This document shows positions 1 through 7,802 of a stretch of DNA of 64,000 nucleotides, in pieces. This stretch comes from Algorimicrobium sp002414705 (GTDB lineage: Bacteria > Bacteroidota > Bacteroidia > Flavobacteriales > Flavobacteriaceae): positions 113,783 to 177,782 of the forward strand of contig CAXAUF010000001.1 of NCBI GenBank assembly GCA_963972425.1. Reading direction: 5' to 3'. Position 1 is the first letter of the stretch. The number at the start of each line of letters is the position of its first letter. The position numbers and the translations under genes are program-made. Below the pieces are notes generated by a model, which was not told where the DNA came from, did not search any database, and was given only the letters and a program-made list of their open reading frames with translations.

Positions 1-528
1 AATGAGTTGATATGCCATTCCAATAGAATGAGATCCGCTAGCACAAGCTGCACTTATGGTGAAATTTATACCACGTAATTTAAAAATAGTGGATAAGTTC
101 ATGGTAACCGACGAGTTCATACCTTGAAAAATAGCTCCCGAACCAACCAAAGTCGTGTCTTTTTTCTCCCGTATTTTATCAACAGATTCTACAACAGATT
201 TTGCTGTACTATCATTTCCATATAAAATACCAACTTCATGCTGATCTAAAAATTCTTGTGATATTTTAGCGTTTTCTAGCGCTTCTAGGGTTGCTATGTA
301 TGCATATTCTCCCTCTTCGCCTAAACTTATGCGTTGTCTTCGGGATAATAAATTTTTAAGATTGGGTTGCTTTACCATGCCAGTTAATGGAGAACGATAG
401 CCAAATTCTATGCGGTCAGTATCAGCCACAATTCCAGAATCACCATTATATAATGATTGTTTTACAGCCTCTAAATTTTCTCCTATACAGGAATAAATTC
501 CCATTCCTGTAATTACAACTCGTCTCAT
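1..528 (-). CDS. beta-ketoacyl-ACP synthase (KAS), 3' part outside window
   Basis: This is the N-terminal 176 residues of a thiolase-fold ketosynthase, starting at the ATG at 528 and reading off the left edge of the window with no stop. The condensing-enzyme start (RRVVITGMGIYS) is clear. The nucleophile lies in SAACASGSHSIG, with Cys162 as the active-site cysteine. The catalytic His residues would lie outside the window. The ATG follows the stop of the upstream FabG-like gene by 12 bases, so the two are almost certainly co-transcribed. Next to a tyrosine ammonia-lyase, the likely role is chain elongation of an aryl-polyene (flexirubin-type) pigment rather than general fatty acid synthesis. 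That role is inferred from context; the ketosynthase call itself is firm. Confidence 0.9.
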   Translation of the reverse strand, partial: MRRVVITGMGIYSCIGENLEAVKQSLYNGDSGIVADTDRIEFGYRSPLTGMVKQPNLKNLLSRRQRISLGEEGEYAYIATLEALENAKISQEFLDQHEVGILYGNDSTAKSVVESVDKIREKKDTTLVGSGAIFQGMNSSVTMNLSTIFKLRGINFTISAACASGSHSIGMAYQLI

Positions 529-540
529 TTTATTAAACGT

Positions 541-1272
541 TTAAGAGTAAATGCCTCCATTAATATTTATAACCTCACCCGTAATATAAGACGCTTTTTT
601 TGATGCTAAAAAAGAGACAGCATAAGCTACTTCTTCTGGTTCCCCAAAACGGTTTATAGGTATCATGCTTTTTAATTCTTTTTCATCTAAAGCGGCTGTC
701 ATATCTGATTTTATAAAACCAGGTGCTACAGCATTTACGGTAATATTTCGTTTTGCTACTTCTTGAGCTAATGCTTTTGTAGCTGCTACTAATGCGCCTT
801 TTGCTGCGGAATAGTTAGTTTGTCCAGCTGTACCTTTAACGCCTGAAACTGACGCCACATTAATTATACGGCCATAACGATTACGCAATAGTTTTTGAAT
901 GAGATGATTGGTTACATTATAAAATCCATTTAAGGATGTGTTTATAACATCTTGCCAATCTTCCGGTGGCATCCACATAAACAAGCCGTCTTTAGTAATA
1001 CCAGCATTGTTAACAATAACCTCAATTAACGCCTCTTTATTTTGCTCTTGCCACGCATCCAAAGTCGATTTTACTTGGTTAGCATCCGTAACATTAAATT
1101 GGATTATTTCGGCAGTTTTACCTAAAGCTTCAATATCTTTTTGAGTTTCTAAAGCAGCTTCTTTGTTGCTATTATAATTTATTAAGATGTGGTAATCAGA
1201 ATCTTGTGCAAGTTGTTTGCAAATTGCTTTCCCAATTCCTCGAGAACCACCAGTTATTAAAGCACATTTCAT
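541..1272 (-). CDS. fabG: 3-oxoacyl-ACP reductase, FabG-like SDR
   Basis: A 243-residue classical short-chain dehydrogenase. The NADP-binding motif TGGSRGIG is at residues 7-14 and NNAG at 88-91. The catalytic triad is Ser141, Tyr154 and Lys158 (YSAAK), and the family C-terminal GGIYS is present. The length is normal for FabG. It would reduce the 3-keto group after each ketosynthase step. It lies between the WG-repeat gene and the ketosynthase on the same strand, 12 bases from the latter, within the ammonia-lyase operon. Dedicated FabG paralogues are usual in aryl-polyene/dialkylresorcinol clusters, so this copy probably serves the pigment pathway; a housekeeping role cannot be excluded from sequence alone. 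Confidence 0.9.
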   Translation of the reverse strand: MKCALITGGSRGIGKAICKQLAQDSDYHILINYNSNKEAALETQKDIEALGKTAEIIQFNVTDANQVKSTLDAWQEQNKEALIEVIVNNAGITKDGLFMWMPPEDWQDVINTSLNGFYNVTNHLIQKLLRNRYGRIINVASVSGVKGTAGQTNYSAAKGALVAATKALAQEVAKRNITVNAVAPGFIKSDMTAALDEKELKSMIPINRFGEPEEVAYAVSFLASKKASYITGEVININGGIYS

Positions 1273-1313
1273 GTATTTATATTTTTCAGGCTATTGCTAA
1301 TTAGTTTTCCAAA

Positions 1314-2441
1314 CTAATGAAATAATTCTAAATTTTCAAACCATAAGTTATTTAATGGTTCACCTTTTGTTGTTAAATAAGTCCAAGATTTTTTCTTTTT
1401 AACGCGTGCAAGTCCGTTAATAAAGCCTTTTTGATTGTTTTTTGAGAAAATTGAAAATCCGCCAGCTGTTATTTCATAATCTTCAGGAATTACTAACTCA
1501 CCTTTTGTATTTATAAAACCCCATTCTTTTCCAGTAGTAACAGGTGCTAAACCACTTTCACTAAAAATTTCAGCATCTTTATATTGAAAAGGAATAATAA
1601 CGTCTCCAGACGTATTAATATAACCCCATTCTTTTCCGTAATTTACTGGTGCTAATCCATTTATGAATGCACGTGCTTTATCAAATTTTGGTTCAATAAT
1701 CCACTCACCTTTGGTGTTTATGAATCCTATTTTACCATCTTTTTTAGCGTATGTATTTTCTGCATTATGGGAAAAATCCCAAATTTTTTCAGCACCAGAA
1801 ATTTCTTTAAATTCACCATTAATAATCAGTCCGTAGCGTTCGCCAAGATTGGCTACAACTTGTCCATTGTTCATGTTACTAACACCGTCATATTCTGTTT
1901 TTACTACATATTTCCCAGTACCATCTACCAATCCCCATTTTTCATTTTCTAATACTTTAGCAGAACCATTTTCGAAATCGAACACTTTCGTGAATTTTGG
2001 TTCAATAACAATTTCTCCTTTAGTATTTATAAATCCAACACCAGATTCTTTGCGGATAATAGCATAACCATTTTCAAAATCATAAACCTTATCGGTAATT
2101 ACATCTTTTAAAACGTGTTCGCCTTTTTTATTGATATAAATCCAGTTTTTATCTTTTAAAACAACGGCTATTCCTGAATTAAAACCTTTAGTTTTATCAA
2201 ATTGTGGCTCGATAACCCATTCGCCTTTACGGTTAATAAAACCCCATGATTTTTTGTCTAAAGAGGCTTCTGCTAAATCATCTGAAAAGTTTTTTGCTAC
2301 CTTAAACTGTGGCTTAATATGCCAAGTCCCGGTTTTTGTAATGTAGCCATAATCGCCCTTTTCATTAGCTAATGCTAATTCTTGAGCATGAACAGAAATT
2401 CCTAAAAAAAGTAGAATTACGAAGAATGCTGTTGTTTTCAT
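1314..2441 (-). CDS. WG-repeat protein with signal peptide
   Basis: A 375-residue exported protein. A signal peptide (hydrophobic residues 4-18, ending at VHAQ) is followed by about ten tandem WG/KWG beta repeats of the form WGFINTKGEWVIEPKFDKA, each roughly 33 residues, covering nearly the whole mature chain. WG repeats have no assigned enzymatic activity and are thought to form a repeat scaffold. The start lies 11 bases after the stop of the ammonia-lyase gene, and fabG follows about 40 bases later, so it sits inside the pigment biosynthesis operon. I know of no role for WG-repeat proteins in flexirubin synthesis. Its periplasmic or outer-membrane location could fit a pigment that ends up in the outer membrane, but that is speculation. 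Confidence 0.85.
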   Translation of the reverse strand: MKTTAFFVILLFLGISVHAQELALANEKGDYGYITKTGTWHIKPQFKVAKNFSDDLAEASLDKKSWGFINRKGEWVIEPQFDKTKGFNSGIAVVLKDKNWIYINKKGEHVLKDVITDKVYDFENGYAIIRKESGVGFINTKGEIVIEPKFTKVFDFENGSAKVLENEKWGLVDGTGKYVVKTEYDGVSNMNNGQVVANLGERYGLIINGEFKEISGAEKIWDFSHNAENTYAKKDGKIGFINTKGEWIIEPKFDKARAFINGLAPVNYGKEWGYINTSGDVIIPFQYKDAEIFSESGLAPVTTGKEWGFINTKGELVIPEDYEITAGGFSIFSKNNQKGFINGLARVKKKKSWTYLTTKGEPLNNLWFENLELFH

Positions 2442-2452
2442 AAGTATATATT

Positions 2453-3979
2453 TTATGTTTTATTATTAATGATATAATCTTTAACAAGGTTAACATAAGG
2501 ATACATAATAACGTCTTCTTTAAAAACAGGAACTATTTTGCGAATAGCATCATACATTTTTCTTGTTTTTGAAGAAATACCATCTTGAACTTCAAGAAAT
2601 TCAATGGCTTGTACTATGGTAATTAATTCAATAGCAACTACTTCAAACGCATTTTCAATAACCTTTTTAGTAATTAAAGCAGAATTGGTACCCATACTAA
2701 CAATATCCTGATTGTCATTATTATTTGGGATACTATGAACGTACATTGGGTTGGAAAGCATTTGGTTTTCCGCTGTAGTTGATGTTGCCGTGAATTGAAC
2801 ACCTTGCATTCCAAAATTTAAACCAAGTTTTCCTAAATTAACAAAAGGCGGAAGCATATCATTTAATCTGGCGTTTAATAAGTAATTTAATTGACGCTCT
2901 GATAGCATACTCATTTTGGCTACTACAATTTTAAGCTTATCCATTTCTAATGACACATAATCGCCATGGAAATTTCCACCGTGATATACATGTTTCTTTT
3001 CAACATCTACAATAGGGTTGTCGTTTGCTGAATTGACTTCTTCTATTAAAATATTTTCAACAGAATTAAGCGTATCTAAAACAGGACCAAGAATTTGTGG
3101 TACACAACGTAGAGAATAATATTCCTGTACTTTTTCTTTAAAAACAGACACATCCTCATTTTTACTATATAAATGGTGTTCTCTTTTACGTGTTAGCTTG
3201 CTATCTTGTAAATGCTCGCGCATGCTTTCTGCTATTTGACGCTGTCCAATATGTCTTTTAGATTGGTTTAATTCATAAGATAAATGATCATCGTAAGCTT
3301 TTACAATTTCATTAATAGCAGCAGAACTACTGGTCATCCAACCTAATAATTGACGTGAATACAACGTGTTTACAATACCAATACCTGTCATGACTGACGT
3401 TCCGTTCATGAGTGCTAAACCTTCACGCAACTCAACAGAAATGGGTTTTAAATTTTCGATTTCAAAAACGTCTTTTGTACTTTTGCGGTTGCCTTTATAG
3501 AATACTTCGCCTTCGCCAATTAACACGAGCGCTAAATGTGCTAATTGAACCAAATCACCACTAGCACCAACACCACCATGTTCATAAATTAAGGGTGTAA
3601 TGTTACGGTTTATTAATTCTGCCATGAGTTCAATTACCGAAACATGAACACCAGAATGTCCTAATGATAACGTGTTTAGTCTGGCAAGCATGGCAGCTTT
3701 TACATACATTGGCGCAATAGGTTGCCCAGTTCCTGATGCATGACTGCGAATTAAATTGTATTGGAGCTGAATACGCTGTGAATCTTCAATTTTATATTGT
3801 GCCATGGGTCCAAAACCCGTATTGACACCATAAATGACTTTGTTTTCGGAAAATTCTTTTAAAAAATTGAAACTATTTTTTACGGTTTCAATTACTGCTT
3901 CGTCTATCTGAATAGGTTCATTTTTAAAAATTACTTTATAAAAATCTTCTATTTCTAATTTCCCTTTAAATTTAAGCAT
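2453..3979 (-). CDS. tyrosine ammonia-lyase (aromatic amino acid lyase, HAL/PAL/TAL family)
   Basis: A 508-residue MIO-dependent ammonia-lyase. The Ala-Ser-Gly triad that cyclises to the MIO cofactor is at residues 139-141 (GGVGASGDLVQLAH). The catalytic Tyr50 lies in YGVNTGFG, and the family motifs NSANDNPIVD and PNNNDNQDIVSMGTN are present. The protein is strongly similar, as I recall it, to the characterised Flavobacterium johnsoniae TAL, including QLQYNLIRSHASGTG in the substrate-selectivity region, so tyrosine to 4-coumarate is the best guess. In flexirubin-type pathways 4-coumarate is the starter unit. The rest of the hut operon is absent, which argues against histidine breakdown. It is the first gene of the minus-strand operon, with a TAnnTTTG element upstream. 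Confidence 0.9.
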   Translation of the reverse strand: MLKFKGKLEIEDFYKVIFKNEPIQIDEAVIETVKNSFNFLKEFSENKVIYGVNTGFGPMAQYKIEDSQRIQLQYNLIRSHASGTGQPIAPMYVKAAMLARLNTLSLGHSGVHVSVIELMAELINRNITPLIYEHGGVGASGDLVQLAHLALVLIGEGEVFYKGNRKSTKDVFEIENLKPISVELREGLALMNGTSVMTGIGIVNTLYSRQLLGWMTSSSAAINEIVKAYDDHLSYELNQSKRHIGQRQIAESMREHLQDSKLTRKREHHLYSKNEDVSVFKEKVQEYYSLRCVPQILGPVLDTLNSVENILIEEVNSANDNPIVDVEKKHVYHGGNFHGDYVSLEMDKLKIVVAKMSMLSERQLNYLLNARLNDMLPPFVNLGKLGLNFGMQGVQFTATSTTAENQMLSNPMYVHSIPNNNDNQDIVSMGTNSALITKKVIENAFEVVAIELITIVQAIEFLEVQDGISSKTRKMYDAIRKIVPVFKEDVIMYPYVNLVKDYIINNKT

Positions 3980-4047
3980 CTATGATATATTGTTTTTTTT
4001 CAATAAGTTTGTATGAATAACTAGCACTAAAGTAGTTATTTGGACTG

Positions 4048-4055
4048 CAAATTTA
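4048..4055 (-). promoter_or_regulatory. -7 element (TAAATTTG) of the ammonia-lyase operon
   Basis: On the minus strand this reads TAAATTTG, a perfect match to the Bacteroidota TAnnTTTG element, 69 bases before the ATG at 3979 in the 101-base divergent spacer. No clear TTTG -33 element was seen at the expected distance. Confidence 0.5.
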
Positions 4056-4080
4056 TAATAATTAATGAATTAATACTACT

Positions 4081-5337
4081 ATGGCAACAAGTGATATGAA
4101 AGTAGATGTTTTAGTTATTGGTGCAGGACCATCAGGCTGTGTAGCTTCCGCTTATTTACATCAGCAAGGATTAAACGTTAAAGTAGTAGAAAAAACAACG
4201 TTTCCAAGATTTGTAATTGGTGAAAGTTTATTGCCAAGATGTATGGATCATTTTGAAGAAGTTGGCTTGATAGATGCTTTAAAAGCTGCGAATTTTGAAA
4301 TAAAACGTGGTGCGCGCTTTATGAAAGGTGATGTTGTTTGTAATTTTGATTTTAGCGATAAGCATTCTGAAGGTTGGGATTGGACTTGGCAAGTGCCTCG
4401 TGCAGATTTTGATGCCATTTTAGCTAACGAAGTTGAAAAAATGGGTGTTAATATTTCTTTTGAACACGAAGTTGTTGCCGTAGAAATTGACGATAATGGC
4501 TCATCCACAACAACCATTAATGATGCAGAAGGTAATCCATACAACGTAGAAGCCAAATTTATTGTAGATTCCAGTGGCTATGGACGTGTTTTGCCACGTT
4601 TATTGAATTTAGATAAGCCATCCAGTATTCCAGAACATTCATCAATTTTCGGTCATGTTAAGGATGTTAATAGACCTGAAGGAAAAGAAGGCACGTTAAT
4701 TACTTTTGATGTGCTAGATAAAGATACTTGGTTTTGGGTAATTCCGTTTTCTAATGGGAATACCAGTTTGGGTTTTGTTGGAAAAAATGATTTTATTGAT
4801 TCTTTTGAAGGTGACACAACCGAACGTTTACAAAACATGTTTAAGCAATCTGATTATTATCATGAGCGTTTTAAAGATGCGCCATTATTGTTTGAGCCTA
4901 AAAGTATTAGAAACTACTCTAAGGCGGTGACAAAATTTTATGGGAAGGGTTTTGTTTTAACAGGAAATAGTGCCGAATTTTTAGATCCTGTTTTTTCGTC
5001 TGGTGTTACATTTGCTACAGAATCTGCCTTAAAGTCTGCTAAATTAATTAGTAAGCAGTTACAAGGAAAACCGGTTGATTGGGAAGAAGATTATTCCAAT
5101 TATATTAAATCTGGTGTAGATGTGTTTTCAACGTATGTAAAAGAATGGTACACTGGAAATTTACAAACGTTATTCTTCCACAGACCAGAAAACCTAGAAG
5201 TTAAGCGTCAAATATGTGCTGTTTTAGCTGGTTATGTTTGGGATGATACTAACCCGTTTGTTACCAAGCACAACCGTATAGTAAAATCTTTAGCACATTT
5301 AATTAATATGGAAAAAGAAAAAAGCGCTTCTGTTTAG
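4081..5337 (+). CDS. FAD-dependent oxidoreductase, tryptophan-halogenase-like
   Basis: A 418-residue flavoprotein. The FAD dinucleotide motif GAGPSG is at residues 14-19. GESLLPR at 47-53 matches the GES-type motif of flavin halogenases. WFWVIP at 217-222 matches the halogenase signature WxWxIP, which keeps these enzymes from acting as monooxygenases. Lys75 (KRGARF) may be the catalytic lysine, but I cannot align it confidently. It is divergent from the ammonia-lyase operon. Genes of this type are regular members of flexirubin clusters, where ring chlorination or a related oxidation is expected. Whether this copy chlorinates, hydroxylates or reduces the substrate cannot be decided here. A hairpin spans its stop codon. 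Confidence 0.85.
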   Translation: MATSDMKVDVLVIGAGPSGCVASAYLHQQGLNVKVVEKTTFPRFVIGESLLPRCMDHFEEVGLIDALKAANFEIKRGARFMKGDVVCNFDFSDKHSEGWDWTWQVPRADFDAILANEVEKMGVNISFEHEVVAVEIDDNGSSTTTINDAEGNPYNVEAKFIVDSSGYGRVLPRLLNLDKPSSIPEHSSIFGHVKDVNRPEGKEGTLITFDVLDKDTWFWVIPFSNGNTSLGFVGKNDFIDSFEGDTTERLQNMFKQSDYYHERFKDAPLLFEPKSIRNYSKAVTKFYGKGFVLTGNSAEFLDPVFSSGVTFATESALKSAKLISKQLQGKPVDWEEDYSNYIKSGVDVFSTYVKEWYTGNLQTLFFHRPENLEVKRQICAVLAGYVWDDTNPFVTKHNRIVKSLAHLINMEKEKSASV

Positions 5338-5346
5338 AAACGCTTT
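5321..5346 (+). terminator. possible terminator hairpin overlapping the stop codon
   Basis: AAAGCG-c-TTCT pairs with AGAA-a-CGCTTT around a GTTT loop; the stop codon of the halogenase-like gene lies in the loop and right arm. The T tract on the right is short, so this is a weak call. Confidence 0.4.
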
Positions 5347-5372
5347 CTAGATTAATTGAGTAGTATTAAATA

Positions 5373-5972
5373 TTATTTGGCTTTTTTCTGTATCGTTTTA
5401 GCTAACTCTTTAGCTAATTTGGCATAACCTTCAGAAATACGATAGCCCGAATTATAGTCGTAACCCATAGCGCCTTTACCTTCAATTTTAGTATATTCAA
5501 CTGCAAATATAATAGTGTTTGGAGCATCTGTTTTATAAACATATAGGGTAGCTTCTACTTTCGCATTCTGACGCATAACGCCTACATTGTAACCAGGATA
5601 TAGCATGGTGGTATGGATTTTCATGGTATATTCAGCGCCAATACCTTTCCCTACTTTTACTTCACCATCGTCGAAACGCTTATTAAATGATTCAATAAAT
5701 TTTGGTTCGTATCGATTTTCACGATCAGCAAACCAGTTTTTCTTAAATTCTTCGCCAGTTCCTTCTTCTTTGTCGTCGCGTTTGTTCATTTTATCTTCTA
5801 AAAATGCGTCTTCAGAATCAAATTTTGGAATCTGTAAATCGGTATATTCAAATACCAAGTTATAAGCTGAAATTCCTTTCAGGTCTTTCCAATCGCCTTC
5901 AGTAATTTTTGTTTTTTGTGCGAAAATGGTCGTAGACACCAGTAATAATGTAAATACTAAAATATTTTTCAT
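5373..5972 (-). CDS. secreted hypothetical protein
   Basis: A 199-residue protein with a clear signal peptide (MKNILVFTLLLVSTTIFAQ, cleavage expected after FA). The mature part is charged and soluble. A short acidic stretch (about residues 55-75) is followed by predicted beta segments, and the C-terminus is Lys-rich (AKLAKELAKTIQKKAK). I recognise no catalytic motif. It resembles short exported Bacteroidota proteins of unknown function. It stands alone, convergent with the halogenase-like gene and separated by about 110 bases from the dehydrogenase upstream, so probably monocistronic. Function unknown; the coding call is secure because of the signal sequence and uninterrupted frame. Confidence 0.75.
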   Translation of the reverse strand: MKNILVFTLLLVSTTIFAQKTKITEGDWKDLKGISAYNLVFEYTDLQIPKFDSEDAFLEDKMNKRDDKEEGTGEEFKKNWFADRENRYEPKFIESFNKRFDDGEVKVGKGIGAEYTMKIHTTMLYPGYNVGVMRQNAKVEATLYVYKTDAPNTIIFAVEYTKIEGKGAMGYDYNSGYRISEGYAKLAKELAKTIQKKAK

Positions 5973-6083
5973 GTTGTTTTAATATATTGGTTATGAGGCT
6001 AAAATAGTAAAACTCCAACACATAAAATATACGATGAATTACGTATTTTTCTAAATAAACTAAAAGTGGATTAATAATAAAGT

Positions 6084-7037
6084 TTAGCTACTAACTTTTG
6101 CTGTCAAATTAGTAAGCATGTTATCCGTAATATCATCTAAAGAAAACTGATGTTTCCAATTCCAATCTTTACGAGCATCTTGGTCGTCAATACTACTAGG
6201 CCAAGAATCGGCAATTTCTTGACGGAAATCTGGATTATATTCAATGGTAAAGTCCTTTAAATGCTTTTTAATTGAAGCCACCATATCTTTTGGTGTAAAA
6301 CTAATTGCAGATAGGTTATACGATGAGCGAATTTTAATGCTACTAGCAGGTGCTTCCATAATTTGTACGGTTGCTTTAATAGCGTCTTCCATATACATCA
6401 TAGGAAGTTCTGTGTTTTCAGACAAAAAGCAATCGTAATGATTATTTGCAATAGCTTTATGGTAAATATCTACAGCATAATCTGTAGTTCCACCTCCTGG
6501 TAATGTTTTCCAACTAATAATTCCTGGGTAGCGAATGCTTCTAACATCTACACCGTATTTATTAAAGTAATATTCACACCAACGTTCACCAACTTGTTTG
6601 GTAATACCATAAACAGTGGTAGGTTCCATGATGGTATATTGAGGCGTTTCTGTTTTTGGCGTAGTAGGTCCAAATACGGCAATACTTGATGGCCAAAATA
6701 TTTTTTTAATTTGTCCGTTTTTAGCTAAATCCAGAACGTTAAATAAAGTACTCATATTTAAATCCCAAGCTTTCATTGGGAATTTTTCACCAGTAGCGCT
6801 CAACATAGCAGCCATAAGGTACACCGTGTTTATTTCATATTTTTCAATACAAACTTTTAAGCTAGTAGGATCTTGAGCATCTAAAATTTCAAAAAGACCA
6901 GAGTTTACAATATCTAAATTTGTATAGCTAATATCACTAGCAACCACTTGGTCATCGCCATGAATTTCTCGTAATTTATGAGTTAGTTCTGAACCAATTT
7001 GGCCACAAGCACCAATGATTAAAATTTTAGATTTCAT
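6084..7037 (-). CDS. L-threonine 3-dehydrogenase, extended SDR (epimerase-like) type
   Basis: A 317-residue NAD-dependent extended short-chain dehydrogenase. The Rossmann motif GACGQIG is at residues 9-15, PSSIAVFG at about 116-123, and the catalytic Tyr143/Lys147 pair in YGITK. The sequence pattern (RYPGIISWKTLPGGGTTDYAV, MYMEDAIKAT) is that of the UDP-galactose-4-epimerase-like threonine dehydrogenases first described from cold-adapted Flavobacterium, not the zinc-dependent Tdh. It would oxidise threonine to 2-amino-3-ketobutyrate, the entry to glycine formation. No kbl-type ligase lies next to it. A TATTTTTG element lies 25 bases upstream of the start, so it is probably transcribed on its own. 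A generic sugar epimerase is the alternative, less likely given the proline-glycine-rich signature. Confidence 0.85.
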   Translation of the reverse strand: MKSKILIIGACGQIGSELTHKLREIHGDDQVVASDISYTNLDIVNSGLFEILDAQDPTSLKVCIEKYEINTVYLMAAMLSATGEKFPMKAWDLNMSTLFNVLDLAKNGQIKKIFWPSSIAVFGPTTPKTETPQYTIMEPTTVYGITKQVGERWCEYYFNKYGVDVRSIRYPGIISWKTLPGGGTTDYAVDIYHKAIANNHYDCFLSENTELPMMYMEDAIKATVQIMEAPASSIKIRSSYNLSAISFTPKDMVASIKKHLKDFTIEYNPDFRQEIADSWPSSIDDQDARKDWNWKHQFSLDDITDNMLTNLTAKVSS

Positions 7038-7061
7038 GACGTGTTTTTTTTAAAAATCATT

Positions 7062-7069
7062 CAAAAATA
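7062..7069 (-). promoter_or_regulatory. -7 element of the threonine dehydrogenase gene
   Basis: The minus strand reads TATTTTTG, a full TAnnTTTG match, ending 25 bases before the ATG at 7037. Confidence 0.5.
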
Positions 7070-7164
7070 ACAAGAATTTACTGATGAAATGATAAATTTA
7101 ACTAAAAATAATAGGCGTAAAATAAACTATTATTATATTTAATAGCTAATATCCACTAATACAA

Positions 7165-7172
7165 TATATTTG
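7165..7172 (+). promoter_or_regulatory. -7 element TATATTTG
   Basis: A perfect TAnnTTTG match 21 bases before the ATG at 7194. The region upstream is AT-rich without an obvious TTTG at -33. Confidence 0.5.
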
Positions 7173-7193
7173 TAGTAACCTCTAGAAAAAAAT

Positions 7194-7706
7194 ATGAAAA
7201 ACATTTTTTTAATACTTGTTTTGTGCTTGGTATCATGTCAGGAAACCAAAACAGAAACGGACCAAGTACAAACCGACAACTTATTAAGTGAATTGGTAAC
7301 GAAAGAAGATATAATAGCTTTAAAATTTACCGATTTTATAGCAGATGCTAACGTTGAAAAAATTATTAGCGGTTGGGCTAAATATCGTGAATTAAATACC
7401 ATTATTTTAGATGTGAAATCTGGAAATTTATCCTTTTTTAAATCTAATGAAGAAATTGTGGCAGCACTCAATAAGGATCTAAAAACGACAATTCCAGAAG
7501 CTATAAATTCGCCACTTATTTTATCTCGTGTTATTGCGGTTGAAACTAAAATATACAAATTAGAAGGTGTTGTTAATTTAACTACTCCAACAAAAGAATC
7601 GCTATTGGAATCTGTAAAAGAATTACTTGTTGCATTTTCAAATTTAAATCTCCAAATGAACAAGAAAGTAGAAAAAGAGTCTCAAAAGATTGTAAAACCC
7701 TATTAA
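7194..7706 (+). CDS. lipoprotein, hypothetical
   Basis: A 170-residue protein with a lipoprotein signal (MKNIFLILVLCLVSCQ; lipobox LVSC, acylated Cys15). The mature chain is mostly helical, with hydrophobic heptad-like spacing in residues 40-150 and no Cys, suggesting a small helical-bundle periplasmic or outer-membrane lipoprotein. No known domain is recognised. The M13 peptidase gene follows on the same strand after 96 bases and is also a lipoprotein. Co-expression is possible, although the gap is AT-rich enough to hold a separate promoter. The match of signal peptide and TAnnTTTG promoter supports the start at 7194. Confidence 0.75.
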   Translation: MKNIFLILVLCLVSCQETKTETDQVQTDNLLSELVTKEDIIALKFTDFIADANVEKIISGWAKYRELNTIILDVKSGNLSFFKSNEEIVAALNKDLKTTIPEAINSPLILSRVIAVETKIYKLEGVVNLTTPTKESLLESVKELLVAFSNLNLQMNKKVEKESQKIVKPY

Positions 7707-7802
7707 TAATTGTTTTTATTAATTTTTTGTTAATATATAGTTCATTATAATTTCCAAAAATCAAATAGTAGTAAATTGTATCGTTAAATAAACACAAAAC
7801 TT

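Noticed and set aside
938..1144. Plus-strand frame within fabG
   Set aside because: It is the antisense shadow of a conserved SDR gene with no features of its own; the same holds for the other antisense frames inside tal, metG, mfd and the M43 gene.
2453..3979. Histidine ammonia-lyase of a hut operon
   Set aside because: No urocanase, imidazolonepropionase or formimidoylglutamase genes nearby; ketosynthase, FabG and halogenase-like neighbours and the sequence fit tyrosine ammonia-lyase.
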